DNA of 64,000 bases from Lewinellaceae bacterium (GTDB lineage Bacteria; Bacteroidota; Bacteroidia; Chitinophagales; Saprospiraceae). Under the pieces are notes generated by a model. That model saw only the letters and a program-made list of their open reading frames with translations. It made no database searches and was not told the origin of the DNA. Both the position numbers and the translations under genes were made by a program. The stretch is taken from positions 41,675-105,674 of the forward strand of contig JADJFA010000016.1 of the NCBI GenBank assembly GCA_016708875.1. Reading direction: 5' to 3'. This document shows positions 20,153 through 29,402 of this stretch, piece by piece (the stretch's first letter is position 1; each line of letters begins with the position of its first letter).

Positions 20153-21875
20153 ATGTACAAAGTTAAATACGGCGGCAAAAAGGGCAAAACCATAGAACTG
20201 GTTGAAAGCCCTGATCTCGTCGCCATCCGAACCGAAGGCAACCAAAAACTGGAGGACGTTCAGCTGACTACGCGCAGCCGGGGTCTCATGAAAGGCAGCA
20301 CGGAGGTAGCCGCATTCCCGGAGGCGGGCGTTACAGTACACCGAATGGCCGATGACAACAGCCAGCTCGGGCTTGAATCTGCCGCCAGCCCTACATCCCA
20401 CCGCGACGAAGCACGCGCCTCGCTCAAAAAAGAAGATGATATCCGTTTTGCCGGTCGCGTATTGCAGGAGGCTGATAGCGGCGAGGTTATGGTTTACACC
20501 GAAAACCTCTTTGTCAAATTCCACGATTCCGAGAAAGAAGCCGCATGCCTGGACCTGCTAAAACGTTATAAACTTAAGGTCAAAAACAAACTTGGCTTTG
20601 CCAAAACGCCTATTTTGTACAAGCGGAGGAGGGCACTGGTTTGGCTGTTTTTGGTATTTCAGAAGAAATTTTAAAGGAAAAAATCGTGGAATATTGCCAC
20701 CCCGAACTGGTGCAGGAAAGGCGGTTCAAAAGCCCTGCCCACGCCCTCCAATGGCATTTGGCGAAAACCAAAATCAACGGCAAAGTCATTGACAATCATG
20801 TGAATATCGCGGAAGCGTGGAAGATTACCAAAGGGAAAAACATCACCATTGCAATCATTGACGACGGGTGGACATCAACCACCCTGAATTTTCCGGGCGC
20901 ATCGTGCATCCCTTCGATGCGACCGATAGCAGGAGGACCCCGTCCCAAATTGGAGGATGATTCGCATGGCACTTCCTGTGCAGGCCTGGCTTGTGCTGCT
21001 GGCCTGAAAATGGTGCTAGCGGCACCGCTCCCGAAGCCAATTTAATGCCCATTCGCCTGCGCAGCGGTCTGGGGAGTATGTCTGAAGCCAATGCTTTTGT
21101 CTGGGCCGCCGACCATGGTGCTGATGTCATTTCTTGTTCCTGGGGCCCCGCTGATGGCGACTGGTGGAAGCCTGACGATCCGCTCCACACACGCACAGTA
21201 GCCTTGCCTGACAGCACCCGGCTTGCCATGAAATATGCCCTCAGCAAAGGCCGTAAAGGGCTGGGCTGCGTCATACTTTTTGCCGCAGGCAATGGCAATG
21301 AAAACGTTATGAACGACGGTTATTGCAGTTTTGAGGGTGTTATTACAGTGGCTGCCTGCAATGATTCGGGCAAACGAAGTGTGTATTCAGATTATGGCAA
21401 GGCCGTTTGGGTCAGTTTTCCGAGCGGCGATTTTGAATACCCGCCTTTCCAACATCCCGCCCCCTTCAGCGAGGGCCTGCGCACTACCGACCGGCTTGGT
21501 AAGCCGGGCTATGCCGAGGGCGACTATACCAATGCCTTTGGCGGCACCTCAGGCGCCTGTCCAGGTATGGCAGGTGTTGTGGCGCTGATATTGGCCGCTA
21601 ACCCCACGCTCAGCCAAAAAAAGGTGAAACAACTTGTGCGCAGTTCTTGCGTCCGCATTGACGAGGCTGGAGGTAAGTACGATGCAAAAAAACACAGCGT
21701 GTATTATGGCTACGGGCGTATTGATGCGGGAAAAGCGGTGGAAAAAGCGCTGAAGGCGAAGAAAGTGGCAAGTAAAAGTAGTGCTCCCACTTTCGCCATT
21801 CACTTGAAACTTACCACTTTCTACTTGCTACTCCTCGATTCCGTGATCCGCTCATACGCCTCATTGATTTGCTGA
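20153..21875 (+). CDS. S8 (subtilisin-like) serine peptidase without signal peptide, frameshifted
   Basis: About 570 residues over several frames. The N-terminus (MYKVKYGGKKGKT) has no signal sequence. A roughly 200-residue propeptide-like region includes FVKFHDSEKEA and GLAVFGISEE. The catalytic triad is visible: Asp in AIIDDG (about 20862), His in DSHGTSCAG (about 20965), and Ser in GGTSGACPGMAGV (about 21550). Shifts lie near 20610, 20870, 20950 and 21005; correction restores DDGVDINHPEFSGR. The last roughly 35 residues run into a hairpin-like stretch and overlap the convergent TerB-DnaJ gene, so the true stop may lie nearer 21775. Substrate unknown. Confidence 0.82.
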
Positions 21876-22722
21876 AATTTTCCTTGGCATGGCGAAGCGC
21901 TTCCGTCGAAACACCTTTGGCGGCCATCTTGTCGGGATGCCACTGCATGGCGAGGGCGCGGTCTTTTTTCTTGATAATGTCCAGACTGTCAGTGGTTTCT
22001 GCGCCGAGAATGGCGTAGTGCGGATCCAGCGGATTCCATTGCGGTTGTTGTTGCCTGCCGCTCGTGCGGGTATGGTAGAAGCGGGCTTTAACGCGCTCGT
22101 ATTGTAGACGACCCACCTGGAAAATTCCGGCTGCCCGAAGCAACATTTCTTCTTCTCTGGGATGCAATCCTCCGTCAGCCGCGGCGGTGGCGAACAGCAA
22201 GTCGAGCATGTTCAACACATGGTGCCGGTCGCGGCCAAAACCCTCGTAAAATGCACGGGCGTACTGGTCAAAAGAATCATTGGATTCCTTGGCGTTTTTC
22301 CAGATTTTGACGGCTTGTAAGCGCCCCCGTTCATTCATGCGGAACTGATTGCGCATCAGACTTTCCATGTGCGATACTTCTCGCTCATTGATAGGGCCGT
22401 CGGATTTGGCCAATTTGGCACAGAGGCGAAACACGTGAAAAACAAACTCCCCCTGCCGCCGCTGATAGGCTTTGAATTCGCTCTCCGAATGCTCCTTTTC
22501 CTTTGGCTGGTCAAAAAAATAGTGCCCCAGCCAGGACCCCACGAAAAAGCCGATCAGCCCGCCAAATGGGATGCCCAAAAGGTCGAACAGAAAGATACCG
22601 GCGATGCCGCAGAGAATTTTGCCTTTGATTTCCACGATGATGGGTGCAGGAATGCTGCACAACAGAAATTGGGCGGCAAAGTTACCGAAGGGGTGGCAAC
22701 TGGGCGGAGGAATGTGGGGCAT
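21821..22722 (-). CDS. TerB-DnaJ co-chaperone (DjlA-like), 3' frameshift
   Basis: About 300 residues. A glycine-rich hydrophobic N-terminus (GIAGIFLFDLLGIPFGG, GFFVGSWLGHYF) anchors it in the inner membrane. A TerB-like helical domain (about residues 70-200) has a segment ending ATAAADGGLHPREEE. The C-terminal J domain has the HPD motif in MQWHPDK, which stimulates Hsp70/DnaK ATPase. A shift in the T3 run near 21878 restores a normal J-domain end (NFQQINEAYERI) and stop at 21821. The GTG at 22635 is a better start than the ATG at 22722, because it gives the usual short N-terminus before the membrane segment. The DnaK partner is not in the window. Confidence 0.82.
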
Positions 22723-22780
22723 TGGCGGGCAAAGCCCGCAAAATAGTTTCGCACGAGGCAGGAGCCTTGCGCGAGCCGTG

Positions 22781-24445
22781 TTACTTTTCCACCCCTACAA
22801 ACCCAAACTTCTCCACATCAAACAACCCCCGATCCGTCATTTTCAATTTCGGAATCACGGGCAGCGCAAGGAACGAAAGCGACATAAAAGGCGCGCGCAA
22901 AACGCAGCCCAGTTCAGATTTTACCCAGCCATCAAGCAGTGAATAATCCCTGGCCAATTGCCAGCCATCGCTTTGGCTCATCAGTCCGGCGATGGGGAGC
23001 GGGAGTGTGCGCACATCACCCGATCCATTGGTTGCGGCTATACCGCCTTTGGCAGCAATAACGGCATTTACTGCCAGCGCAATTGCATCGTCCGAAACGC
23101 CTACTGCTACTATATTGTGTGAATCGTGTGCCACGCTGCTGGCCAATGCGCCGCACTTTAAGCCAAAGCCCCGAGCAAATCCCAAAGCCGGTTTTGCATC
23201 GGGGGCATAACGGTTCAGCACAGCGATGTAAAGCAGGTCTTGCGAAGGGTCAGGAAGGTACAGCCCCGCCATTTCGTGGACCAAAGCTTCGTCTTCGCCT
23301 GTAACGATTTCACCATCAAAGACTTTGATGACGCGGAGTTTTGGGAAGTGTGGCACACCTTCAAGGTGTGCCACGCCGAGCTTAAACAATTGAAAATCAC
23401 TTGCTTGCCGGGGCTTTGCCAAAAATTGATTTGGCGCAGCCACAGACAAACGCGGCACCAAAGTCGCACCATTTTCGGCCACTTTTTCCCCATCAATCCA
23501 GGTCTCTAAAACTTTGAAATCGCGCAAATCGGCCACCTGCACAAAATCTGCCGGGTCGCCTTCGCGCAGTAGCCCAACGGGAAGCTGGTAGTGCTCTACC
23601 GGATTTATACAAGCCGCTCGCAAGGTGTCGAACAAGTCGCAACCATAGGCCAAGGCGCGTGAAACAAGTTGGTTGATATGGCCATGCACCAGATCATCCG
23701 GGTGCTTGTCGTCGGAGCAAAACATGATTTGCTCCGGGAATTCTTTCAGCAGCGGCCAAAGGGCTTCGAAGTTCCGCGCCGCGCTGCCCTCCCGGATAAG
23801 GATTTTTACGCCGAGCTGGGCTTTTTCCAAAGCCTCATCGTAGGTAAAACACTCGTGATCGGTGCTGATTCCTGCGGCAAAATAACGCCGGGCATCTTCG
23901 CCGCGCAGACCAGGTGCGTGGCCGTCCACGGGTTTGCCAAGTTTGTGGGCAGCGGCGATTTTTGCCATCACCTCCGGGTCGTCATGAAGCACGCCGGGGA
24001 AGTTCATCATTTCGGATAAGTAGCCAATGGCGGGGTTTTGAAGGAGTTTTTCCACATCGGCAGCGTTTAGTACCGCTCCGGCAGTCTCAAATGAAGTGGC
24101 TGGAACACAGGACGGGGCGCCAAAACAAAACTTCAACGGCGAACGCTCCGCATCAGCGAGCATGAACACAACACCTTCATTTCCAAGCACATTGGCAATC
24201 TCATGCGGATCGGATACCGTGGCGACCGTACCGTGTACCACTGCCATCCGAGCAAATTCCGTTGGCGGCAACATGCTGCTTTCGATGTGGACGTGGGCAT
24301 CTACGAAGCCGGGTAGGATATAGCCTGCATTTTCGGGCACACGAGCGATTTCCTGAATCTGGTGAATTTGTCCGTTTTCCAGCGTGATTTCGGCTGGGTA
24401 GATGCGGCGCTGGTGGAGGTCGACGAGGTGTGCGGAGAGGGTCAT
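22781..24445 (-). CDS. ade: Adenine deaminase
   Basis: About 554 residues, the normal length. It converts adenine to hypoxanthine and ammonia in purine salvage using a divalent-metal amidohydrolase centre. Metal-site and family motifs are GFVDAHVHIESSM, TVATVSDPHEIANV, DGHAPGL and STDHECFTYDEA. The C-terminal domain has SSVAHDSHNIVAVG. The start is placed at MTLSAH (24445), because a longer reading would begin in an intergenic repeat. The segment VAHLEGVPHF, at about residues 355-365, is encoded by a perfect 25-base palindrome that also occurs outside genes at 62704 and looks like an in-frame insertion. Confidence 0.93.
   Translation of the reverse strand: MTLSAHLVDLHQRRIYPAEITLENGQIHQIQEIARVPENAGYILPGFVDAHVHIESSMLPPTEFARMAVVHGTVATVSDPHEIANVLGNEGVVFMLADAERSPLKFCFGAPSCVPATSFETAGAVLNAADVEKLLQNPAIGYLSEMMNFPGVLHDDPEVMAKIAAAHKLGKPVDGHAPGLRGEDARRYFAAGISTDHECFTYDEALEKAQLGVKILIREGSAARNFEALWPLLKEFPEQIMFCSDDKHPDDLVHGHINQLVSRALAYGCDLFDTLRAACINPVEHYQLPVGLLREGDPADFVQVADLRDFKVLETWIDGEKVAENGATLVPRLSVAAPNQFLAKPRQASDFQLFKLGVAHLEGVPHFPKLRVIKVFDGEIVTGEDEALVHEMAGLYLPDPSQDLLYIAVLNRYAPDAKPALGFARGFGLKCGALASSVAHDSHNIVAVGVSDDAIALAVNAVIAAKGGIAATNGSGDVRTLPLPIAGLMSQSDGWQLARDYSLLDGWVKSELGCVLRAPFMSLSFLALPVIPKLKMTDRGLFDVEKFGFVGVEK
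23350..23374. repeat. GTGGCACACCTT palindrome inside ade
   Basis: A perfect palindrome with 12-base arms GTGGCACACCTT / AAGGTGTGCCAC and a one-base centre. The same core is found between genes at 62704-62736, differing only in the central bases. In ade it keeps the reading frame. Confidence 0.75.
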
Positions 24446-24460
24446 TTTAAAGAGTTTTTT

Positions 24461-24624
24461 TAATAAACCGCAAAATTTAAAATCAAACATCAAGACAACC
24501 CCAAAAATCTATTGGTAGTTAAAATGATGGTTAGTTGCTTTTTCGGATAGATTTTACATAGTGACCCCTCTTCTTAGTTTTAAATTTTGCGGTTTTCCTG
24601 TTTTAAATTCTGCGGTTTAAAATG
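24461..24624. repeat. AACCGCAAAAT inverted-repeat element, copy 2
   Basis: The left end has AAACCGCAAAATTTAAAA and the right end has two inverted copies (TTTTAAATTTTGCGG and TTTTAAATTCTGCGG), with a unique centre of about 85 bases. It is closely related to the element at 17171-17324 and lies between ade and the MBL-fold gene. Confidence 0.65.
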
Positions 24625-24658
24625 GGTCAACCCAAAGAGAATATTGTTGGCCCTATCT

Positions 24659-25420
24659 TCACCACTCCACCACCAGCCCGTCATACGCCAATTGCACATT
24701 CGGCGGCAGCGTAGGATTCACATCCGCCGCTTTGCCCATCTGATGGCTCACGTGCATCAGCCAGGCGCGTTCGGGCGCAAGTTTTTCCACAAAAGCGAGG
24801 CTCTCTTCAAGGTTCATGTGCGTTGGGTGTTCCCGGTGATGCAAGGCCGTGAGAATCAGGTATTTCACACCTTCCAGTTTTTTAAATTCCGTTTCCGAAA
24901 GGGTTTTCAAATCAGTCAAATAGGCCAAATCCCCGATACGAAAGCCCAAAATGGGCAACCTTCCGTGCATTACTTCCAGCGACTGAATCGTGATGTTTCC
25001 AAATTCCAGCTGCGTGTCCTTGTCAATCGGCACCAGTTCAATGCGGGGCAGACCTGGGATGTGCTCGGTAAAAACATAATCGAATCGGCGGCGTACTTCG
25101 TTGGCCACACGGGGCAACGTGTACACGGCCATTGCCTCGCCAGAGCGGTGATTGAAAGGGCGAATGTCGTCCAGCCCAATCACATGGTCGTTGTGTTCGT
25201 GTGTAAGCAGGATAGCGTCAAGGTGCTTTACCCGGTGCAGGAGCATCTGCTGGCGGAAATCCGGCCCTGCGTCAATAAGTACATTGGTACGGCCATCAGT
25301 CAGCAGCGCAGCCGAGCGAAGGCGTTTGTCCAATGGATCAGTCGAGGAACACACCGGGCATTCGCAGCCGATAACGGGAACGCCCTGAGAAGTGCCGGTG
25401 CCGAGAAGGATGATTTTCAC
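24659..25420 (-). CDS. MBL-fold metal-dependent hydrolase (PhnP/Lactamase_B_2-like)
   Basis: 253 residues from the GTG start at 25420. A metallo-beta-lactamase fold with the opening GTGTSQGVPVIGC, the dinuclear metal motif LTHEHNDHVIG at about residues 72-82, an Asp in YLTDLKTL and a late His in LMHVSHQMG. The CECPVC segment after the first strand resembles that of PhnP, a cyclic phosphodiesterase, but no phosphonate genes are nearby. It probably cleaves a small phosphodiester; the substrate is inferred only. A TACCTTCG box lies four bases upstream of the GTG, fixing the start. Confidence 0.85.
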   Translation of the reverse strand: MKIILLGTGTSQGVPVIGCECPVCSSTDPLDKRLRSAALLTDGRTNVLIDAGPDFRQQMLLHRVKHLDAILLTHEHNDHVIGLDDIRPFNHRSGEAMAVYTLPRVANEVRRRFDYVFTEHIPGLPRIELVPIDKDTQLEFGNITIQSLEVMHGRLPILGFRIGDLAYLTDLKTLSETEFKKLEGVKYLILTALHHREHPTHMNLEESLAFVEKLAPERAWLMHVSHQMGKAADVNPTLPPNVQLAYDGLVVEW

Positions 25421-25424
25421 GGGG

Positions 25425-25432
25425 CGAAGGTA
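25425..25432 (-). promoter_or_regulatory. Start-proximal -7 box of the MBL-fold gene
   Basis: On the minus strand this reads TACCTTCG, four bases before the GTG start. Confidence 0.5.
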
Positions 25433-25568
25433 AAGTCGAATGATTCGATTTTTGAAGATTAAACCGATTGATTCGATTGACAACCAATGCCTTGCAAGAT
25501 CATTTTGTTCAAGACCACTTTGCATTAACTATAAATGAGCCGCGACACATTCCCCGCCGTCGTTGTTG

Positions 25569-25576
25569 TAATTTTG
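25569..25576 (+). promoter_or_regulatory. Start-proximal -7 box of the Ig-like lipoprotein gene
   Basis: TAATTTTG ends seven bases before the ATG at 25584. Confidence 0.5.
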
Positions 25577-25583
25577 CCGTGCC

Positions 25584-27380
25584 ATGCAATACCACTTCAA
25601 TTCATTTCGGAGCTCACTGCCCAAAGCTGCACTTTTCACCTATTACTTAGCGCTTATCGCGCTCTTGGCCTCCTGCGCTCGTCAAGGCGCCCCTACTGGC
25701 GGACCCAAAGACACCAGGCCGCCCGGCTTGGACACGATTGCGAGCACGCCCAATTTTGCAACCCGGTTCGACAAAAAGCGCATCGAGCTAAAGTTTGACG
25801 AGTGGGTGGTGCTTTCGGACGTAGGTACTCAGGTGGTGGTATCGCCGCCGCTCGCCAAACGCCCGGAGGTGTTGCTAAGAGGCAAAACCGTGGTGGTCAA
25901 TTTTGACAAAAATGAAGTGTTGCGCCCCAATACCACTTATACCCTCAACTTTGGTACAGCGGTAAAAGACCTCCACGAGGGCAATCCGGCCAAAGACCTT
26001 CGATTTGTTTTTTCCACCGGCGATTTTATAGACAGCCTTCTTTTTAGGGGTATTGTAGTGGATGCTTTTACTGGAGATCCTGTTGAAAATGTGTCGGTTA
26101 TGCTCTACGATTCCGACCAAGGTCGGAACGCCGATACCGCTGTGCGCAAGGAGCGACCTTACTACTTCTCCAGGACGGACAAAAGTGGACAGTATGAATT
26201 CAGGAATCTCCGGTCGGGCACATTCCGGGTAATTGCTATCGAAGACGGAGACCAAAACCTCCGCTGGGATGGCGAAAACGAACGCATAGCATTTCGAGAT
26301 GCAGGGCTCTTGGTGAACGATTCGCTGCGCGGAGTAGTCAATTTAAAACTGTTCAAAAACCAGCCCAAATTCCGATTAGTAGGGCAAAACGCCAACCGAT
26401 ACGGCTTGGTGAAAATAGGATTTAGTGTCCCGCTACAATCTTTTGAAACACAAACCATTGCACCAGCAGGTTTAAAAACATTGATCGAAAAAACACCTGA
26501 TTCTTTGATGTTTTGGTACGATTTGCCCAGCGTAGACACCGCTTGGACGCTGCTTTTTTCAAGCGCAGCATTCCGAAATCAGGACTCCGTGTCTCAAACA
26601 TCACGCTCCGAATTCGACAGCATTTTTGTCAAAAAACTTTCGCGCAGCGAATTTCTGGCCAACCACCGCATCGGTTTTGGCGATGTTGCGCCACCGCCAG
26701 CAGCCTCCGGCCGTGGAGGAAGGTCAACGGGAGTGCCTACTCCAGTTAGCGTTCAGAGTATCAAGACCATCATTCAAAGCCCTGATTTGCCAGCCAGTTT
26801 GCCATTCAACTTTCCAATTATTTCCATTGACACCTCGCGCTGGCGGCTCACAGTGGATTCCACTCGCTTGACGGATTTCAGCGTATTGCCAGATACCGCC
26901 AGCCCGCGTCGCATTTCGCTTGCTTTTGAATGGAAACAGGGAAAGAACTACGCGCTTACGTTGCTCCCTGGAGCACTCAGCGATTTTTGGGGGACATCCA
27001 ATGTTGACACGCTGAATCGCAATTTTAATGTGCTTGCCGAAAAACAACTCGGCACCTTATCGCTTAGTTTGGAAAAAATACGTCCCGGCACCCGCTATGT
27101 CCTTCAGATTCTGAACGGCACCAGTGTGCAAGAAGAAAGGATGTTCACCGCAGAAACGGCCAATAAAAAATTTGTATTCAGTCATTTGCCGGTTGCGGTC
27201 TACACTGCGCGTTTGATGGAAGACCTCAACGGGAATGGCCGTTGGGATACAGGCAATTTTACAACGCAGCAGCAGCCAGAACCCGTTTTTACCAAAAAAC
27301 TCGATGCACTTCGCGCCAATTGGGAATTGGAAGTCAGCTTTAATATCGAGGTAGGGGAAGAGAAAAAGCGGAGGCAGTGA
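25584..27380 (+). CDS. Ig-like domain lipoprotein (Big_5-type)
   Basis: 598 residues. A lipoprotein signal peptide ends at LLASC, with the lipidated Cys at residue 31. A Big_5 Ig-like domain follows directly, with the typical Bacteroidota opening PTGGPKDTRPP and later FDEWVVLSD, LRPNTTYTLNFG and DLRFVFSTGD. A carboxypeptidase-like beta-sandwich comes next (FRGIVVDAFTGDPVENV, GQYEFRNLRSGTFRV), then further beta-rich regions. Proteins of this kind are common in Bacteroidota genomes and are surface or periplasmic; their role is not known. No frameshift. Confidence 0.85.
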   Translation: MQYHFNSFRSSLPKAALFTYYLALIALLASCARQGAPTGGPKDTRPPGLDTIASTPNFATRFDKKRIELKFDEWVVLSDVGTQVVVSPPLAKRPEVLLRGKTVVVNFDKNEVLRPNTTYTLNFGTAVKDLHEGNPAKDLRFVFSTGDFIDSLLFRGIVVDAFTGDPVENVSVMLYDSDQGRNADTAVRKERPYYFSRTDKSGQYEFRNLRSGTFRVIAIEDGDQNLRWDGENERIAFRDAGLLVNDSLRGVVNLKLFKNQPKFRLVGQNANRYGLVKIGFSVPLQSFETQTIAPAGLKTLIEKTPDSLMFWYDLPSVDTAWTLLFSSAAFRNQDSVSQTSRSEFDSIFVKKLSRSEFLANHRIGFGDVAPPPAASGRGGRSTGVPTPVSVQSIKTIIQSPDLPASLPFNFPIISIDTSRWRLTVDSTRLTDFSVLPDTASPRRISLAFEWKQGKNYALTLLPGALSDFWGTSNVDTLNRNFNVLAEKQLGTLSLSLEKIRPGTRYVLQILNGTSVQEERMFTAETANKKFVFSHLPVAVYTARLMEDLNGNGRWDTGNFTTQQQPEPVFTKKLDALRANWELEVSFNIEVGEEKKRRQ

Positions 27381-27391
27381 GGGGGTTAATC

Positions 27392-27473
27392 GTGAGGAAC
27401 ACGGATGACGCGGATGAGACACAGATTTAACTTCTTCTCAAACTAAAATCCGTGTCATCCGTGTTCCCCACAC
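27392..27473. repeat. ACACGGATGACG inverted repeat
   Basis: Imperfect arms of about 30 bases (GTGAGGAACACGGATGACG and the complement of CATCCGTGTTCCCCACAC) lie between two convergent genes and end at the stop codon of the minus-strand gene. It may act as a bidirectional terminator. Confidence 0.6.
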
Positions 27474-28136
27474 TTAATCCTCAATCTTCACCAGCATCGG
27501 TTTAGTGTAAAATTCCGCCGAGCTTTCTATCAAAAAATCCGCTAATTCGGCTTTTTCAAAACGCTTGCGCACCAGGTAAAGCGACCAATCACCGACGCCT
27601 ATTTGCGCCATTTTGGCAGCAGGGATTTCAATAATTGGCGCACCCAAAGTCGTGCTGACTTCCATCGGAACGGTTCTTCCCTCAGCGGTATTTTCCCACA
27701 TAAAAACAAGGGTTTCGCCTTTGCCAAGCGGCTTGCCGACCCACTGGAGTATCGAAGGATTTTTGATCGAAAGTACTTTTGTGGCAAAGAAAAACGAGTC
27801 AATAGACGGTACTCCAGGTTTAAATTCCCCTTTCTCACCCTTTTGGGTTTTCCATTCAAAAACCGGCGCTGCGGTGTACACAGCGGGAAATTCGACAGAA
27901 TAAGTGATGCCCCGCACGGGCAGGACTTTCATCTCAGTGGATTGGAAACGGATTCCTCCGGGCAATTCGATTATATTTTTGGAACTGCCGTCTCGGAGCG
28001 AAGCCTCGGCTTTCACTTTTTTGCCTGCCACGTCGTAACGCACATAACAGTTCAAAACATTTTTGGGGGCGGGAGCAGGTTCCTGGCAATGCCAAAAAGC
28101 CAATGCTGTCAGAATTGAAAAAAAGATGTGCTTCAT
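27474..28136 (-). CDS. Hypothetical lipoprotein
   Basis: 220 residues from the ATG at 28136. A short hydrophobic leader ends in WHCQEP, a plausible but weak lipobox with Cys at residue 17. The mature part is beta-rich (LNCYVRYDVAGKKVKAEASL, YSVEFPAVYTAAPVFEW, GETLVFMWENTAEGR) without a recognised domain. It is probably an envelope protein. Convergent with the Ig-like lipoprotein gene. Function unknown. Confidence 0.7.
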   Translation of the reverse strand: MKHIFFSILTALAFWHCQEPAPAPKNVLNCYVRYDVAGKKVKAEASLRDGSSKNIIELPGGIRFQSTEMKVLPVRGITYSVEFPAVYTAAPVFEWKTQKGEKGEFKPGVPSIDSFFFATKVLSIKNPSILQWVGKPLGKGETLVFMWENTAEGRTVPMEVSTTLGAPIIEIPAAKMAQIGVGDWSLYLVRKRFEKAELADFLIESSAEFYTKPMLVKIED

Positions 28137-28321
28137 ATACTTGTCTGAATATCTTTGCCGCTTGTCGGGCAAAAGGCAGAAGTTGGTGGAAGAAATTGAT
28201 GGGCGCAAATTTCAGCAGATAAAGCCGAAATGTCAACTTCTTTCACGAACCGGGGAGATACGTTCGTCCTCCCAGAGTTGCCATTCACACATTCCGCAAA
28301 TACTATAATAAGGAAGGGGTC

Positions 28322-28329
28322 TATTTTCG
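28322..28329 (+). promoter_or_regulatory. Possible -7 box of the hydroxyacid dehydrogenase gene
   Basis: TATTTTCG lies 22 bases before the ATG at 28352. Confidence 0.35.
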
Positions 28330-28351
28330 ACCTTGATAATTGTACCTCGAA

Positions 28352-29287
28352 ATGGGAAGCGTGTTAATTACCGACGATTGTCACCCCAAATTGATGGAAG
28401 GGCTGGAGCAAATGGGATGGCGCTGCGATTTCTTACCAGACATCACGCCGGAAGAGACGCGAGCAGTCATCGGAAATTACGAAGGGCTGGTGATCAATAG
28501 CAAAATATTGGTGAACCGGAATTTTTTGGATGCTGCGGGGAAATTGCGTTTTGTGGCTCGCTTAGGCTCCGGGATGGAAATTGTGGACAGGGTGTATGCC
28601 GCCGAGCGCGGAGTGAAAGTTTGGAGCAGCCCGGAAGGAAACCGAAACGCAGTAGCAGAACAAGCTTTGGGAATGTTGCTTGCATTGGCAAACAATCTCC
28701 CCCGGGCAGACCGCGAAGTGCGCCAAAATATCTGGCGAAGAGAAATCAACAGAGGTTGGGAATTAAAAGGTAAAGTGCTTGGGATAGTGGGTTTTGGACA
28801 TACGGGCAGCCAATTTGCCCGAAAACTGGCCGGAATGGAAATGGAGGTGTTGGCCTATGACAAATACAAGCCGGAAGGTTTTGCAGCGCAAATGCCTTGG
28901 GTGCGAGAATCAAATTTGACAGAAATACAGCAGCGTTCGGACATCATAAGTTTACATTTGCCGCTCACGGAGGAAACGAGGCACTTGGTTGACAAAGGAT
29001 TTATTCAAAATTGCAAGCCAGGTTTTGTGCTGATTAATACTGCTCGGGGGCAAAATGTATGTACAGAAGATGTGGTGGAAGCGTTGGAATCGGGTCAAAT
29101 GGGGGCGTGTTTGGATGTCTTTGAAAACGAAAAGCCTCAAAACTTTACAGAAAAGGAGCACGCACTTTACGAAAGGTTGCATCTGTTTGAAAATGTCGTT
29201 CTTTCGCCCCACGTAGCCGGCTGGACACATGAGTCAAAACGGCTGTTGGCTGAAGTGCTTTTGGAAAAAATTGCTGCGGGAACCTGA
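28352..29287 (+). CDS. D-isomer 2-hydroxyacid dehydrogenase (phosphoglycerate dehydrogenase-like)
   Basis: 311 residues from MGSVLITDD. A cytoplasmic NAD-dependent enzyme. The substrate domain has LRFVARLGSGMEIVD; the NAD-binding motif is VLGIVGFGHTGSQFA. The catalytic residues fit the family: Arg in INTARGQNV, Glu in ENEKPQ, and His in LSPHVAGWT. It lacks the C-terminal ACT or other regulatory domain of long SerA forms, and there is no serine-biosynthesis gene next to it, so the substrate may be phosphoglycerate or another hydroxyacid. Confidence 0.85.
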   Translation: MGSVLITDDCHPKLMEGLEQMGWRCDFLPDITPEETRAVIGNYEGLVINSKILVNRNFLDAAGKLRFVARLGSGMEIVDRVYAAERGVKVWSSPEGNRNAVAEQALGMLLALANNLPRADREVRQNIWRREINRGWELKGKVLGIVGFGHTGSQFARKLAGMEMEVLAYDKYKPEGFAAQMPWVRESNLTEIQQRSDIISLHLPLTEETRHLVDKGFIQNCKPGFVLINTARGQNVCTEDVVEALESGQMGACLDVFENEKPQNFTEKEHALYERLHLFENVVLSPHVAGWTHESKRLLAEVLLEKIAAGT

Positions 29288-29402
29288 AAAACCCGCTTCT
29301 TTTTGGAAAAATCAGTGTAGTTTATATCGCGGTTTCTATATCGCAACACCGCAAAAAACAGTATCGTCAAACCTAACAAGTAAATTTTTCAATCTCTGTT
29401 CT

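Noticed and set aside
1..24000. Homopolymer frameshifts as phase-variation switches
   Set aside because: The affected runs are only 3-7 bases, lie in housekeeping genes such as murF and occur several times in one gene, unlike contingency loci.
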